A stretch of DNA of 64,000 bases from Tubulanus polymorphus (GCF_964204645.1 NC_134026.1:8071450-8135449), one strand, 5' to 3'. Shown: positions 52,090-63,834, counted from the first letter of the stretch. Notes: generated from the letters alone by a model not told the origin. Numbers and translations are program-made.

Positions 52090-52920
52090 CAGGGACACCA
52101 TGCTCACTTGGGAAGTGGTTTCAAATGCTCAACAATCTAACAATCTCAATACATAACGCCCTCTAGTGACCATATACAAAAACCAATGACCTTGAAACCC
52201 ACCACAATCATAGAACATGTGAGCAGCTATGATTTTGTAATTGATTGTGATAACAAAATATGCCTCGTTACCAATTTAATATGGAAATACTAAGTTATTC
52301 TACTATTCAACGCCCCTGGTGACCATATGCAAAACCCAATGACCTTAAAACTCACCACAATCGTAGTACATGTCATGAAATGCAATTGATCATAGTAACA
52401 AAATATGCCTAGGTACCAATCTAATAAGGAAATACTAAGCCATTCTACTATTCAACGCCCCCTGGTGACTATATGGAATAACTAATGTCCTTAAAAACTC
52501 ACCACAATCATAGACGATGTCATGATCTACAACTTTGCAATGGATCATGGTAACAAACTATGCCTAGGTACCAATCTAATAAGGGAAAACTAAGCTTTTC
52601 TACTATTCAACGCCCCCTGGTGACTATATGGTATAACTAATGTCCTTAAAAACTCACCACAATCATAGACGATGTCATGAACTACAACTTTGCAATTGAT
52701 CATGGTAACAAAATATGCCTTGGTACAAATATAATATAGCAATACTAAGTTATTGTATTATTCAACGCCCCCTGATGGCCACATACTAAAACCAATGACC
52801 TTGAAACTCACCAAAATCATAGAACACGTTATGGGCTACAACTTTCCAATTGAATGTAGTAACACAATATGCTTAGGTATCAATTTAATGTGGAATAACT
52901 TTTTTCCACCTACGAATGAG
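52090..52920. repeat. About 150-bp tandem units (five copies)
   Basis: Units contain ATTCAACGCCCCCTGGTGAC, CCAATGACCTTGAAACTCAC and ACAATCATAGA. Copies begin near 52155, 52310, 52455, 52610 and 52765. A single related copy lies at 61262-61375, so the unit also exists as a dispersed repeat. Confidence 0.9.
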
Positions 52921-53034
52921 TACTGATGACAATTGCGTCATAATTGGCGGATCAAAAATACCTACCTCAGGTATAAAACATCCCTTTACAAAGAATACCC
53001 ATCACAAATTGCAATGAGAAATGGCGAACCAGTA

Positions 53035-53486
53035 GGAAGCTACAGGACCTAGAATTCTGGCCAAAATTGACATTTTTGGGCACTAAAAAGGTCATAGGAC
53101 GGCCATCTTGAGTCAGATCGACCCAATTTTCTTATGCTGATGGGCCTTTGGTAGATTCAAATATAAACGAAAGATCAAGGTAATTGATCAAAGCGTCTTC
53201 AAAATTTCCCCATGAAAACTTCGAAAATGTTTAAAAAGTGCTGATTTTGGCAAACAACAATGGCTGCCAGTCGGCCATCTTGAATCTGACAGGGCCAGTT
53301 TTTGGGCTGACGATGTGTCTAGGGTAGATACATGTATAAACCAAATATCAAGACATTACCTTGAAGCGTCTTCAAAACTTCCCAAAATAACTGGATTCCG
53401 TCTACGGACGGACGGACGAACGGACGAACGGACGAAAAGTGAACACAATAGCCCGCTGGGACTAAAGTCCCAAGTGGACTGAAAAA
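53035..53486. repeat. Dispersed non-coding repeat with GGACGGACGAACGGACG tract
   Basis: Internal near-duplicates (GGCCATCTTGA...GACCCAATTTT-like and GGCCATCTTGAATCTGACAG; AAGCGTCTTCAAAA twice) are followed by a CGGACGGACGAACGGACGAA tract and a GTGAACACAATAGCCC ending. Such a layout is common in molluscan genomes as I recall. It sits between the two blocks of the 31-bp array. Confidence 0.5.
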
Positions 53487-53488
53487 GA

Positions 53489-55130
53489 ATTGTCGCGGGC
53501 GATAAAACCAAACTAATGAATTGTCGCGGGTGATAAAACCAAAATATTGAATTGTCGCGGGCGACAAAACCAAACTAATGAATTGTCGCGGGCGATAAAA
53601 CCAAACTAGTGAATTGTCGCGGGCGATAAAACAAAAATATTGAATTGTCGCGGGCGATAAAACCAAAATAATGAATTGTCTCGGGCGATAAAACCAAAAT
53701 ATTGAATTGTCGCGGGCGATAAAACCAAAATAATGAATTGTCTCGGGCGATAAAACCAAAATATTGAATTGTCGCGGGCGATAAAACCAAAATAATGAAT
53801 TATCTCGGGCGATAAAACCAAAATATTGAATTGTCGCGGGCGATAAAACCAAAATAATGAATTGTCGCGGGCAACAAAACCAAAATATTGAATTGTCGCG
53901 GGCGACAAAACCAAAAAAAAATTGTCGCGGGCGACAAAAACAAAGTATAAAACCAAAATAATGAAATGTCGCAGGCGTCAAAACCAAAAACAAGAATTGT
54001 CGCGGGCGACAAAACCAAAATAATGAATTGTCGCTGGAGATAAAACCAAAGTAATGAATTGTTGTGGGCGATAAAACCAAAATATTGAATTGCGGGCGAC
54101 AAAATAATGAATGACGTAATGAATTGTCGTGGGCGATAAAACCAAGATATTGAATCGCGGGCGACAAAACCAAAAAAGAATTGTCGGGGCGACAAAACCA
54201 AAATAATGAATTGTCGCGGGCGACAAAACCAAAATGGTGAATTGTCCAGGCGACAAAACCAAAATGGTGAATTGTCGCGGGCGACAAAACCAAAATAATG
54301 AATTGTCGCGGGCGATAAAACCAAAATAATGAATTGTCGCGGGCGATAAAACTAAAATAATGAATTGTCTCGGGCGACAAAACCAAAATAATGAATTGTC
54401 GCGGGCGATAAAACCAAAATAATGAATTATCGCGGGCGATAAAACCAAAATATTGAATTATCGCGGGCGATAAAACCAAAATATTGAATTGTCGCGGGCG
54501 ACAAAACCAAAAAAGAAAATTGTCACGGGCGACAAAAACAAAATATAAAACCAAAATAATGAATTGTCGCAGGCGACAAAACCAAAAAGAAGAATTGTCG
54601 GGGGCGACAAAACCAAAATAATGCATTGTCGCTGGCGATGAAACCAAAGTAATGAATTGTCGTGGGCGATAAAACCAAAATAATGAATTGTCGGGGCGAC
54701 AAAACCAAAATAATGAATTGTCGCGGGCGACAAAACCAAAATAATGAATTGTCGCGGGCGACAAAACCAAAAAAAAAGAATTGTCGGGGCGACAAAACCA
54801 AAATAATGAATTGTCGCGGGCGATAAAACCAAAATAATGAATTATCGCGGGCGATAAAACCAAAATATTGAATTGTCGCGGGCGATAAAACCAAAATATT
54901 GAATTGTTGCGGGCGACAAAACCAAAAAAAAAATTGTCGCGGGCGACAAAAACAAAATATAAAACCAAAATAATGAATTGTCGCGGGCGACAAAACTAAA
55001 AAGAAGGATTTTCGCGGGCGACAAAACCAAAATAATGAATTTTCGCTGGCGATAAAACCAAAGTAATGAATTGTCGTGGGCGATAAAGTCAAAATATTGA
55101 ATTTTTCGCTGGCGACAAAATCAAAATCAT
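53489..55130. repeat. 31-bp tandem array, main block (about 50 units)
   Basis: The unit GAATTGTCGCGGGCGATAAA plus ACCAAAATAAT has GATAAAACC/GACAAAACC and AATATT/AATAAT variants arranged in higher-order blocks. For example, the stretch around 53880-54000 recurs around 54480-54600 and 54900-55020. Each unit contains TCGCGGGCGA, a short self-complementary core. Long overlapping minus-strand frames across it are artefacts of a period not divisible by three. Confidence 0.97.
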
Positions 55131-55225
55131 TGTTTTCTCGCGTTATTTTAGTTTTGTCGTTTTGTCGTTATGTCGCCCTCATTTGCATATTCGTGTTTTT
55201 TTACCTTATCAGCCACCATACTAAA
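55131..55225. mobile_element. Right terminus of a foldback-family element bearing the 31-bp array
   Basis: Inverted TTTTGTCG units lead to CCTTATCAGCCACCATA at 55206-55222. This is the same end sequence as the 7915-8400 foldback element. No matching left end was found by eye. Confidence 0.5.
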
Positions 55226-56090
55226 GCCTTAAGGTCGCGTAAAACTCGATAAACACTTCAAGCGACACAGCGAACGATCTCCTTTCCTCCACAGCGAACG
55301 CTTACTCCGAATGTCAGCATACGGATAGGAGTGTGTTGTATACTTGTATTTAGTAAATACCTTGTGGATTTGACAATGATCGGTATGTATTGTAGGAAAT
55401 ATAGAGTATTGATGGTATTGATATAGAGGTTGAAGCCCGCGGCCGAATAAAGTAATACATTTCTTTATTTTGATACCTCGTCGACATAACAGCTTTTCTT
55501 CGCTATATCTCTTCGGCGTGTTTAGTTTAGGCCTACTACTCCCCGGTACACTTATGATTTATCTTAGTAAATACACAGTTAATTTGGTAAAGAAAAATAG
55601 GTATTGCTAAACTAACTGCTTGAAACCCGCAGCCAAATCACTGGTAGTTATAAATTAATTTGTACTCGATTTGATTATGATGAGGAGAAACTCGCAGCTG
55701 ATCCCCGGAACGACGATGTAGTAACATACGTCGATTCGTCGATGTTTACGGCTCGACAGTGCTTTTAAAATCTAAATTAGTAAATTTCCAGTGTATCGGT
55801 AATATGATTTGATGAGGAAAATGGGCTATTGTTAAAATCACTGATTGAAGACCGCGACTGAATGTGAAGTCTGCGGCAATAAATTAGTTCATTTATACTT
55901 GAATTGATAATCGAAGTGACAGTCGGCCTGCGGGTTGATTTCGGGATGACGACTCGAAAAACATGTCGCCCCATTGAATGGGGCTAAATTTTCGATGTTT
56001 ACGGCCCGACAGCGCTTTTGTAGATCTCAGTGAGTTGAACGATATTATATGGATTGTATATGAAACAGCGGTAAGGTAACAAAGCCTATG
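55226..56090. other. No gene seen; local duplication
   Basis: GATGTTTACGGCTCGACAGT at about 55741 and a close copy at about 55994 mark an internal duplication of roughly 250 bp. No exon was supported. Confidence 0.4.
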
Positions 56091-56109
56091 TTCTTTTGGT
56101 AAAAATAGT

Positions 56110-56413
56110 GTGGAAGAAAATAATAATAATAATAATCACGCGGATATCAATAGGGTTTTCTGTGAAATAACAGAAAACCCTAATAATAATAATAAGAAAC
56201 ACGCGAATCTCAATAGGGTTTTCTGTGATGTAACAGAAAACCCTAATAATAATAATAATAAGAAACACGCGAATCTCAATAGGGTTTTCTGTGATGTAAC
56301 AGAAAACCCTAATAATAATAATAATAAGAAACACGCGAATCTCAATAGGGTTTTCTGTGATGTAACAGAAAACCCTAATAATAATAATGATAATAATAAT
56401 AATAATAATAATA
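56110..56413. repeat. Four tandem units each containing a perfect 30-bp hairpin
   Basis: AGGGTTTTCTGTG and ACAGAAAACCCT arms around a short GATGTA-type loop occur four times, spaced by (AAT)n and AACACGCGAATCTCA linkers. The array ends in an (AAT)n tract that is also the 3' tail of the neighbouring LINE. Confidence 0.9.
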
Positions 56414-56840
56414 AAGAGCTTGTATAGCGCAGAATCCGTGTTTCCACGCTCAGTGCGCTGTCTCCACATAATGCCATCTATACAATAAAGTTTTCAAAGC
56501 TTTTCGAAAGCGGTCACATCTTCAATTTTTCTGATTCCGATTGGTAGACTGTTCCACAATAATGGACCTTTATGAGAAAAGGACCGATCGCCATATTTAT
56601 TGTTGGTACGCGGTACAACTAGGCTGCGGTTGACACATGACCGTGTTCTGCCTTCCACCAATTTCAACATGTCTGACAGATAAACTGGCATCTTCTCGTA
56701 CAACGCACGATGAACAAGACAGATAACTTTATATTCCGTGCGAGACTGGATTGGTAGCCAGTGAAGCTCCCGAAGGACAGGTGATATGTGGTAGTACTTT
56801 CTGCGCCGTCATACTTATAGTGCAACGTGTAGATATACGT
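56396..56840 (-). mobile_element. 5'-truncated LINE, L2/CR1-like 3' end
   Basis: The minus-strand frame 56703-56494 and its continuation hold RSFSHKGPLLWNSLPIGIRK, the C-terminal 'RSFS-GP-LWN-LP-IR' block of many non-LTR elements. It ends in an (ATT)n tail read on the minus strand. Only the end of the ORF remains. Confidence 0.65.
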
Positions 56841-56944
56841 TTGGAGTAAATCGGGGGATTAATGCGCAAGCTGAAATATAAAAGCGTAGTAATATGGAAC
56901 TAAAAGAAGTTCCGTGAAAATAGATCCTTGATTGGGGATCCATA

Positions 56945-57320
56945 TTCTACAGCTGATGACATGCGACACCTTTCATACTAGGGTGATGACTCTACTGGAC
57001 GGTTGACAGATGACACCCTACACACCAGTTAGGTGACGACTCCACAGACGGTTGACAGATGACACCCTACACTGCAGTTAGGTGACGACTCCACAGGACG
57101 GTTGACGGATGCCACCCACTGCAGTTAGGTGATGACTGCACAGGACGCCAACAGGTAAACCCCTTACAATACAATTAGGTGACGACTCCACAGGACGGTT
57201 GACAGATAACACCCTACACACCAGTTAGGCGATGACTGCACACGACGGTTGACAGGTAGACACCCTCAGTAAGGTGATAGCTGTACGGACGGTTGACGAT
57301 AGGCCCCTTTGCCAGTTAGG
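56945..57320. repeat. Tandem repeat (about 50 bp)
   Basis: Six to seven diverged units share GGTGACGACTCCACAGGACG, GTTGACAGATGACACCCTAC and CAGTTA. Confidence 0.9.
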
Positions 57321-57349
57321 CTCCGTGTTAACGCGTATACCAATTGTCT

Positions 57350-57480
57350 TATCTCACAGGGACTTGACACAAAAGGATTTTGACCCCAGTACCCTTAGGT
57401 ACCATATATAAAAAGACTTATATATAGTACCTAGGATACTGGGGTCAAAATCCTTTTGTGTCAAGTACCTGTGTCTTATC
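57350..57480. repeat. Foldback (MITE-like) element
   Basis: ACTTGACACAAAAGGATTTT and GACCCCAGTA pair with their complement around a TATATA-rich loop at about 57405-57425. A similar plan (TAGTACC...ATACTGG) is used by the element at 63612-63834. Confidence 0.85.
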
Positions 57481-57489
57481 TTCTGTTTC

Positions 57490-58675
57490 GGGAACATCTT
57501 TCACCTAATCAATTATTCCCAAAAATCAATTAATATAATATTTTATATATCATTTTATAATATACTAACAGGACTCGTCTTCGACAGGTGGTTGATGTGG
57601 AGATATACATATCAGTGGAGACATACACAGCAGCGTCACGTGTCTATAATATGATGATATATTCATGTTCTTTAACAAAGAAACTCCCAACTGCCAATGG
57701 TATAGTTCACTAATTCCTGAATTGATGCCTCATAGTAACCCTTAACTCTAATGCTTACCCTAACCCTAACCCTAATCATTCACATTTTAAACTATACTAA
57801 ACACTTTCCCAAGGTTATTTAGGACCAAAGATTTGTCACATCAACATAAAAAATCCACCGTGCAATAACTGTGATGCGTCCTCCAAAAACCCTTCAACCA
57901 ATTTTAATAGCTATCTAGATACATTATATGTGAATGTTACATATACATGAGTGCCTTTTGTGTTTCGAAATGCCAATATCATCCAAATCATCCGCAACCT
58001 CATTATACGCAATGGATTTATGAGAAAACAAATGAAAATTATGAACACAATTGGCAGTTGAAGGGGTGGGATAATTTTCGTACTTCAGTTCTGGTTGACA
58101 GGTTGCCACCTGTTCTTGTAGTTTACTTAAGTTGTCGACTGTCAACGGTCAAACTGCTGTAAACACTAACCGAATAACGCAGTGTAATTGTTCACAGGCA
58201 CTATCATGTCCTATACTGGACTAGCACCGAATTTTCCATCAGTTGAACTTAAAGAATCAAAATGTGTTGATATCTTTAGGAAACACTGTAATTAAAGAGA
58301 CAGTTAATCGAGTAGTATAATTTCCCTCATTATTTGAATGATTGATATTTTAAGTATTGAAATTTGTCCTGCGTGCGTATGTGCGTGCGATCGTAACGCA
58401 TAAGTTCGCATAAGTTGCTTTTTGACTTCTCTGGATTTTCTGTCTTTTCAGCATTACTCTTGTAATTTCTAAGGCAACATAAATTCGTTCATTCACCCCC
58501 TCCCCGAGTTCGACTGTGCTCCAGCCACCGATCGAAGCTAGAAGCGTCAGCAATTTATATCGATTTAAACCCGCAGAAACAAACATGGGAAAAGCAATTC
58601 ATTTATGATTCTATTTCATTTAGATGTATTTGTTTTCTCGCGATTCGTGTACATATTTTTTTGTATATATATATT
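57490..58675. other. No gene supported
   Basis: A short telomere-like run (CCCTAACCCTAACCCTAA at about 57758-57775) is the only noted pattern. The region must contain the 3' flank of the 58.7-kb secreted-protein gene. Confidence 0.4.
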
Positions 58676-59203
58676 TTAACCTCTGCTGCGATTGCGGCGC
58701 AATCTTCTACCGCGATCTGATGCGTCGTTTTTCTTCTGCTGATTTTTCTTCGGCTTATTATTTCCACCCCGGCGCTTTCCTCGCTTTCCTCGCTTTCCTT
58801 TCGCAGCCACGTCTGCTTCGACTTCCTCTGGTTCTTCAACTTCATCTGGTTCAGCTATATCTGATTCAGATGTACATTTCGTGGCTAGCTGCTGTTGTAG
58901 TCCCCTTATTCGCACATCTTTCTCGTCCAGTTTTAGTTGGAAGCGTTGGCTTTGTTCCGCGATATTTTCCATGAAACGCGTTTTTTGGTTCTCCATGTTT
59001 TGTTGGATGCGCTGATTTTGGGCTTCCTGCTCTTGTTTGAAGCGCTCATTTTGGTCCGCCTTCTCTTTTTGGTGGCGTTCTTTTATTTTATCTATTCTTT
59101 GTTGGCATTTTTCATCTTTTCCAGCTTCGTTGAATTCGACGAGTAAAGCGACCACTAGTACAACTAGAATACAAACTCGTCCAAGTGTCTTCATTATCCA
59201 CAT
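58676..59203 (-). CDS. Secreted coiled-coil protein with basic C terminus, paralogue 2
   Basis: 175 residues from the first Met. The signal peptide is nearly identical to paralogue 1 (KTLGRVCILVVLVVALLVEF). The coil at about 35-105 is more diverged (FKQEQEAQNQRIQQNMENQK). The two Cys flanking the coil are kept (EKCQQ, TKCTSES), as are the acidic EPDEVEEPEEVEADV patch and a Gly/Lys/Arg tail (KGKRGKRGKRRGG ... RRNRSRG). The same acceptor-like sequence precedes the start. The charge swap of acidic then strongly basic segments may drive self-association. No known family. The signal peptide and 3' acidic segment are more conserved than the coil. Confidence 0.7.
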   Translation of the reverse strand: MWIMKTLGRVCILVVLVVALLVEFNEAGKDEKCQQRIDKIKERHQKEKADQNERFKQEQEAQNQRIQQNMENQKTRFMENIAEQSQRFQLKLDEKDVRIRGLQQQLATKCTSESDIAEPDEVEEPEEVEADVAAKGKRGKRGKRRGGNNKPKKNQQKKNDASDRGRRLRRNRSRG

Positions 59204-59204
59204 C

Positions 59205-59925
59205 TATCAATGAAACAATAAAACACAAAATATAGCTGCAAAGCAGCGATGACGGGTTTTCTGCAAAGACATTCAGGATGATGGGAATTGTAGTAAATTG
59301 AAATACCGATACATAGAATAAAATGCATTGACAGATTCGAACCTATTCAACCACTGTGTAAACGACAAATGGGGTTCAGCTTTGAAACCGAACTTACGCG
59401 GACGTACAATCAACAAATGTGAATTTATTTGACCAGGCATTTATTTTGGCATTCTAACATCATGATATAACTGTATTTTCTGTCCTATGTCGGGGCATCG
59501 GCAATGCTGCTATGGATTCCCAGGCGAGGATCCGGGCCGCGCGCCACGTTCGCTTATGTTTACTTGGTTATACCGCCCTTCAATTTCTTCTACATTTCAA
59601 TAAAATTGGACTCAATTTTTCTTGGTTAATCAATTTCCAGTAAAACTATACCATATACTCAATGTGAATAACAATTTCTATTTGATGACATTTCCATTTG
59701 GAGCCTAAAATTCCAGTTCAAACTACTTTTTACTGCGTAACTGAGTGCACCGGTGGTTGCATGGTAACTTTCTAGCAACGCTCTTCCGATGTAACTAATT
59801 CAATTTTGCAGTAAGACAATCTAATTTTCATATGTATAATCATTAGGTTAGTGGTTCTAAGTAGAGCTCGGAGCGAACTAATTGATAGTATTCGGAAAGT
59901 CGTGAGCGGAGATTGATCTTACCTC
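59205..59925. other. Intron/upstream region of the second secreted-protein gene
   Basis: It contains TATAGCTGCAAAGCAGCGAT (also beside the GAC array at 51516), otherwise nothing recognised. The putative 5' non-coding exon lies at about 59935-60040. Confidence 0.35.
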
Positions 59926-59929
59926 TCTG

Positions 59930-60800
59930 TGATGAATCCTTGATGAAATCTCGACTGCAGTTTGATTCTATGCGTTCTGAAATAAGCATTCTATAGTATT
60001 TTGTTTTAACGCTTGGAGAAACACTTGAATTTAAGTAACACACTTCGATGACACATGTCAGGATCAGATTGTTGTGACATAAGTCCGGAGCCGCCCGCCC
60101 GTCACGTGGCGGGTGTAGCTTTCACTGACAGGCACAATCAATTTCCGGTGGGCGCGCTTGACTCTGTGACCCCTATATTTCATAAGACTGTGATTTCACC
60201 AATTTCATCTGGTTGTGTTCATAAACTTATAGAGCAATGAGAAACCAAACATGTTGAACCTGCTGATCCTGTCCCGCTGTCTGTGGTTTACATGTAAGTT
60301 CGCGATCGCATATTTTGTTGATATAAGCCCATCCGATTATAAAAGCTTACTACCCCAACGATTAGGCTAAACAAAAATGATACCTTGTTTCTCCCCAGCG
60401 GCCGGGTCATTTTTGTAAAATATGATAAAATTTATAAACAGTTCATTTCTATAGCGGCCGGGTCTGTTATGGTTAAATTGATCACGATTTAAAAAAAAGT
60501 AATGTATAGGGTAGATAGGCGGCCGGCCGGGTCAACATTTAAGCTCAGCAGAGCGGAGAAACAAGGTATCAATTTTTTTTAGCCTTAACCATCGAACCGC
60601 TGGATCAGATTCCCCACGTGAATCCTATTCCAATCCGTAGTCAGTCAAAGAAGGCGTCCGATTTGCGAAATTGGGGAGAAAAGGATGAATTCTCCAGGCT
60701 TCTGGCAGGAAAGATTGCCATATTTTCACTAAAAACGGCATAGTGGAAATTTTTGTGCTGTCGACATTTCAAGTGAACCTGCTCTAATTCTGCACTGTAA
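59930..60800. repeat. Segmental duplication, copy 2 (upstream region)
   Basis: This is collinear with 48380-49700 (CGATGACACATGTCAGGATC, CAATTTCCGGTGGGC, TGCTGTCGACATTTCAAGTG). A MITE (60365-60584) inserted only in this copy. Confidence 0.65.
60365..60584. mobile_element. 220-bp MITE, copy 1
   Basis: Terminal inverted repeats run from GGCTAAACAAAAATGATACC (left) to its counterpart GGTATCAATTTTTTTTAGCC (right), flanked by TTA on both sides. The interior repeats GCGGCCGGGTC-type segments. TTA-type 3-bp duplications suit the PIF/Harbinger superfamily (inference). No ORF. Confidence 0.8.
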
Positions 60801-62143
60801 TCAGGTTTAGTGCTACTAGATGAGATACTCCGATTTGTAAGATAACTATTCAGGTGCGTAGCCACCGAAAATCCGTTTGTGCGACATACCCTATAATCTG
60901 AGCCCCGAAGGGGCGACATCATGAAGGGAGGTTTTGTAAATATTCTCTCGATTTTCATCTCAGAGATTTATTGGTTAAATCATTTATTTTGGTCCACTTT
61001 TCATAAAGAAAACACCAGCAGAATCAGTGAAATGTAACTAAATAGAAGAATACAACGTATTAAGTCGTACTTAAGTTATAGAAAAAAGTTTTCTGAATTC
61101 GGCAACTTTGATACTGTAAGTACAGGTGCATGGTCCAGATGTGACGTTGTTAACACCATAAACAAAACTCGCAGGAGTCACTGGTTGGATGTCGCCTGCT
61201 CAGAAAATCTCAAGTGCTTTACCAACGGATTTGCCCCCGAATAAAATACGGCGGTTACACCACAGACATTGTCAAAATCAAATGCTCAACAATCTAATTT
61301 CAATATTCAACGCCCCCTGGTGACCATATAAAAAACCCAATGACCTTGAAACCCACCACATTAATAGAACATCGAAAGGCTGAATCCAAGAACATGTCTA
61401 TCGCGGATATCTAACTACGGATTTATACAAAAATAAATCATCATTTTCTAAAATTGGAATAGCTATAGAATTCTGTTTTTAAACATACGATGCTCGCTTT
61501 CTTGGGATACAGAACACGCAAAAGTGCCCTTTTTATAATTTTAGAACGCCCCTTTCAAAATCCTGGCTACGAGCTTGAACCCAGCAATTACAGCTGGCAT
61601 CGATCCTATTCCTAGCGCCGAAGTCACCTATCACCTTCTTAGATATCGGTGCCCTTTTTTGGGAAGGTTTTCTAAATTTGCCCCTGGTTCCTGTATGATT
61701 TGAGACCCACATGCGGAAACACATATTTAGGCTAGATTATCATCAGGACTTTTAGGTGAGATTATGATGTTTTGGGGGTGAATGATTTACGAAAAGGGCA
61801 TCGTCTCATGCATCCGTCCCAGCGCCCTAGTTACAGTGCCGACCACGAGATGGCGTCGGTGTGAAAATAAATGAAACTGTTTTTATCCAATTCAAAATTC
61901 TTATTCGTATAAAAACATCAAAACCATAAAAATACACATTATATACATACAATAAAAACTAATGAGCTTATACGCAATACCGTAATCAATGTAATAAATG
62001 CTTACAGTTACCATAATCATTCTAAAACTATGTATGCAACACATATAATTAGAGTAATTGAGAATCATTAGCACCAAATATGAAATTCTCAAAGTAAAAA
62101 AAAATGTTCAGATTAAAAATAAAACATATTTACAATAAAATAA
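60801..62143. other. Intergenic; one dispersed repeat copy
   Basis: 61262-61375 matches the 150-bp unit of the 52.1-52.9 kb array (CAACGCCCCCTGGTGACCAT, CAATGACCTTGAAACCCACC). No exon was supported elsewhere. The AT-rich stretch at 61890-62140 is probably PAGR1 3' UTR. Confidence 0.45.
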
Positions 62144-63570
62144 TCAATCATCTATTTCTTGTTTAGAGGAAGTTGATTCAGATGGAGAACCAGGATATGG
62201 AACTAAAGGGAATATACGCGAACTAGCAGTTGACTCCGGAAGTCCTGGAAATATACGAGGACTAGCAGTTGACTCTGGGAGTCCTTGCAAAACATGCGAA
62301 CTTGATTCTGCGTGTCCCAGAAAACATTCAGTGTTATTCGACTCTGGGAGTCCTGGGATCAAAGGAGAGGTGCTAGAAGTTGACTCAGGGAGTCCTTGGA
62401 ATCTGTGAGCGCTGCTAGGTGTTGACTCCGGGAGTCCTGAAAACACGTTAGTACTGCTTGGAGTCGACTCAAACAATGTTGCCTTAGACTTAGGCGTTTC
62501 TTCTTTTCTTTTCCTGTAAATGTCGCCTAGAATTTTATCCATTGTTGCAACACGTTTCTGAGTTCGCGGAGTTTTACTAGTAGCTGAAAATAAACAACCG
62601 ACTCTGGTGAGGGTAGCGGGCTGCAGCGAGTGAAGCGATCTGTGGCAAATTAGTTTTTACCTGGGGTACGTCTGGGAGTTATTTCTGAAGGTTCCGATGA
62701 GAAGGAATCGAAATCAAATTCAGTCGGTATTTCGTCATCAGCTCCATTCCTAAAAATATCGAACAAATAAATAACACACAAATCTTCCACCAGGGGGCGT
62801 CACCAAGGGGGGTTTGGGTGTGGCTGACCTCCTTTTTAAATATTTTGTTCCAAATTTTTTTAGGCTAAACAAAAATAATACCTTGTTTCTCCGCAACGCC
62901 GGGTCATTTTTGTAAAATATGATAAAATTTGTAAAAAGTTCATTTCTATAGCGGCGGGGTCTGTTATGTAAAAATTGATCACGAGTTTAAAAAAAGTAAT
63001 GTATAGGGTAGATACGTGGCCGGTCGGGTCAACTTTAAGACTCGGCAGAGTGTAGAAACAAAGTATCAATTTTTTTTAGCCCTACGTTCCCTTAAACAGG
63101 TCCAGAAAATATCCCTCTCAAGTTTCGAATTTCAAAAATCTAGATTCTTTAAGAACATTCAAGCAATTTCGAGGATTTGAAAATGCTTGTTTGGCTAGTG
63201 CGGTGTTAAGTATGGTTTCTGCTTAATATCGGTTCCGACACCCTTTAGAAAAATCCTAGAAATATCATCAAAAATACATTAATTCCTCTTTATGTATTTT
63301 TGATATCATTCATCATCAGGTAGATATTTACTTCTCATTTTCCTCATCGCTATCATCATCATTGTTATCAGTCACATCGGTTATAGTCTCCGCATCGCTA
63401 GGCAACACACGTCCCGGATTAATCCAGTTGAACTGCAATATTCCATTGTTGTCTCGCAGTTTGTTGTATAATTGTATAATATCAGTAACACTGGGATCGT
63501 CATCCTTCTCATCATCACTCGCCTCTAAACACCAATCATCATCATTTTCTCTTGACGCGGTCGTAGACAT
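62144..63570 (-). CDS. PAGR1: PAXIP1-associated glutamate-rich protein 1 (PA1), 3 exons
   Basis: Exons on the minus strand are 63570-63332, 62749-62661 and 62583-62144. They sum to 768 nt, or 255 residues, against about 254 in mammals. PAGR1 is a nuclear subunit shared with the KMT2C/D (MLL3/4) histone H3K4 methyltransferase complex through PAXIP1. Recognised blocks: DDWCLEASDDEKDDD, DIIQLYNKLRDNNG, IPTEFDFDSF, TPRRTP...SKTPRTQKR and MDKILGDIYRKRK. The C-terminal third is unusual: a diverged repeat of GLPEST-type units (seven or so) rich in Ser and Pro, absent from the mammalian protein as I recall it. All junctions are GT-AG and in phase. Confidence 0.92.
62863..63081. mobile_element. 219-bp MITE, copy 2, in PAGR1 intron 1
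   Basis: Same element as 60365-60584: GGCTAAACAAAAATAATACC at the left, AAGTATCAATTTTTTTTAGC at the right. It differs at scattered positions, notably in the GCGGC(C)GGG segments. Confidence 0.8.
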
Positions 63571-63611
63571 CGTTTGTCGGTATCTGAAACTGTTCGAATT
63601 GGGGGTTACAT

Positions 63612-63834
63612 CACAGGGGCTCGTATTTGAAGTTTGGGGGTGAACTGTAGCTTAGATCATCCAGTATCCCTGGTACTATATATATAAAAATAACTTTTTT
63701 AGGGTTAGGGTGAGGATTAGGGTCCATTCTCTAAAAGTCCGTTTTTTAAAAGTTCTTTGTATATATATAGTACCAGGGATACTGGATGATCTAAGCTACA
63801 GTTCACCCCCAAACTTCAAATACGAGCCCCTGTG
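63612..63834. repeat. Foldback (MITE-like) element upstream of PAGR1
   Basis: The arms start CACAGGGGCTCGTATTTGAA and continue through GTAGCTTAGATCATCCAGTA to CTGGTACTATATATA. They pair perfectly or nearly so over about 75 bp around a loop containing GGGTTAGGGTGAGGATTAGG. It lies about 40 bp from the PAGR1 start codon, so it occupies the promoter or 5' UTR. The remaining 63835-64000 shows nothing recognisable. Confidence 0.9.

Noticed and set aside
53319-55092. 549-aa and other long minus-strand frames (FGFIARDNSLFWF-type repeats)
   Set aside because: A 31-bp period read in successive frames gives long but meaningless repeats; internal shifts and the lack of non-repetitive domains argue against a gene.
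57755-57778. Telomere-like CCCTAA repeats
   Set aside because: Only about three units; too short to claim an interstitial telomere.
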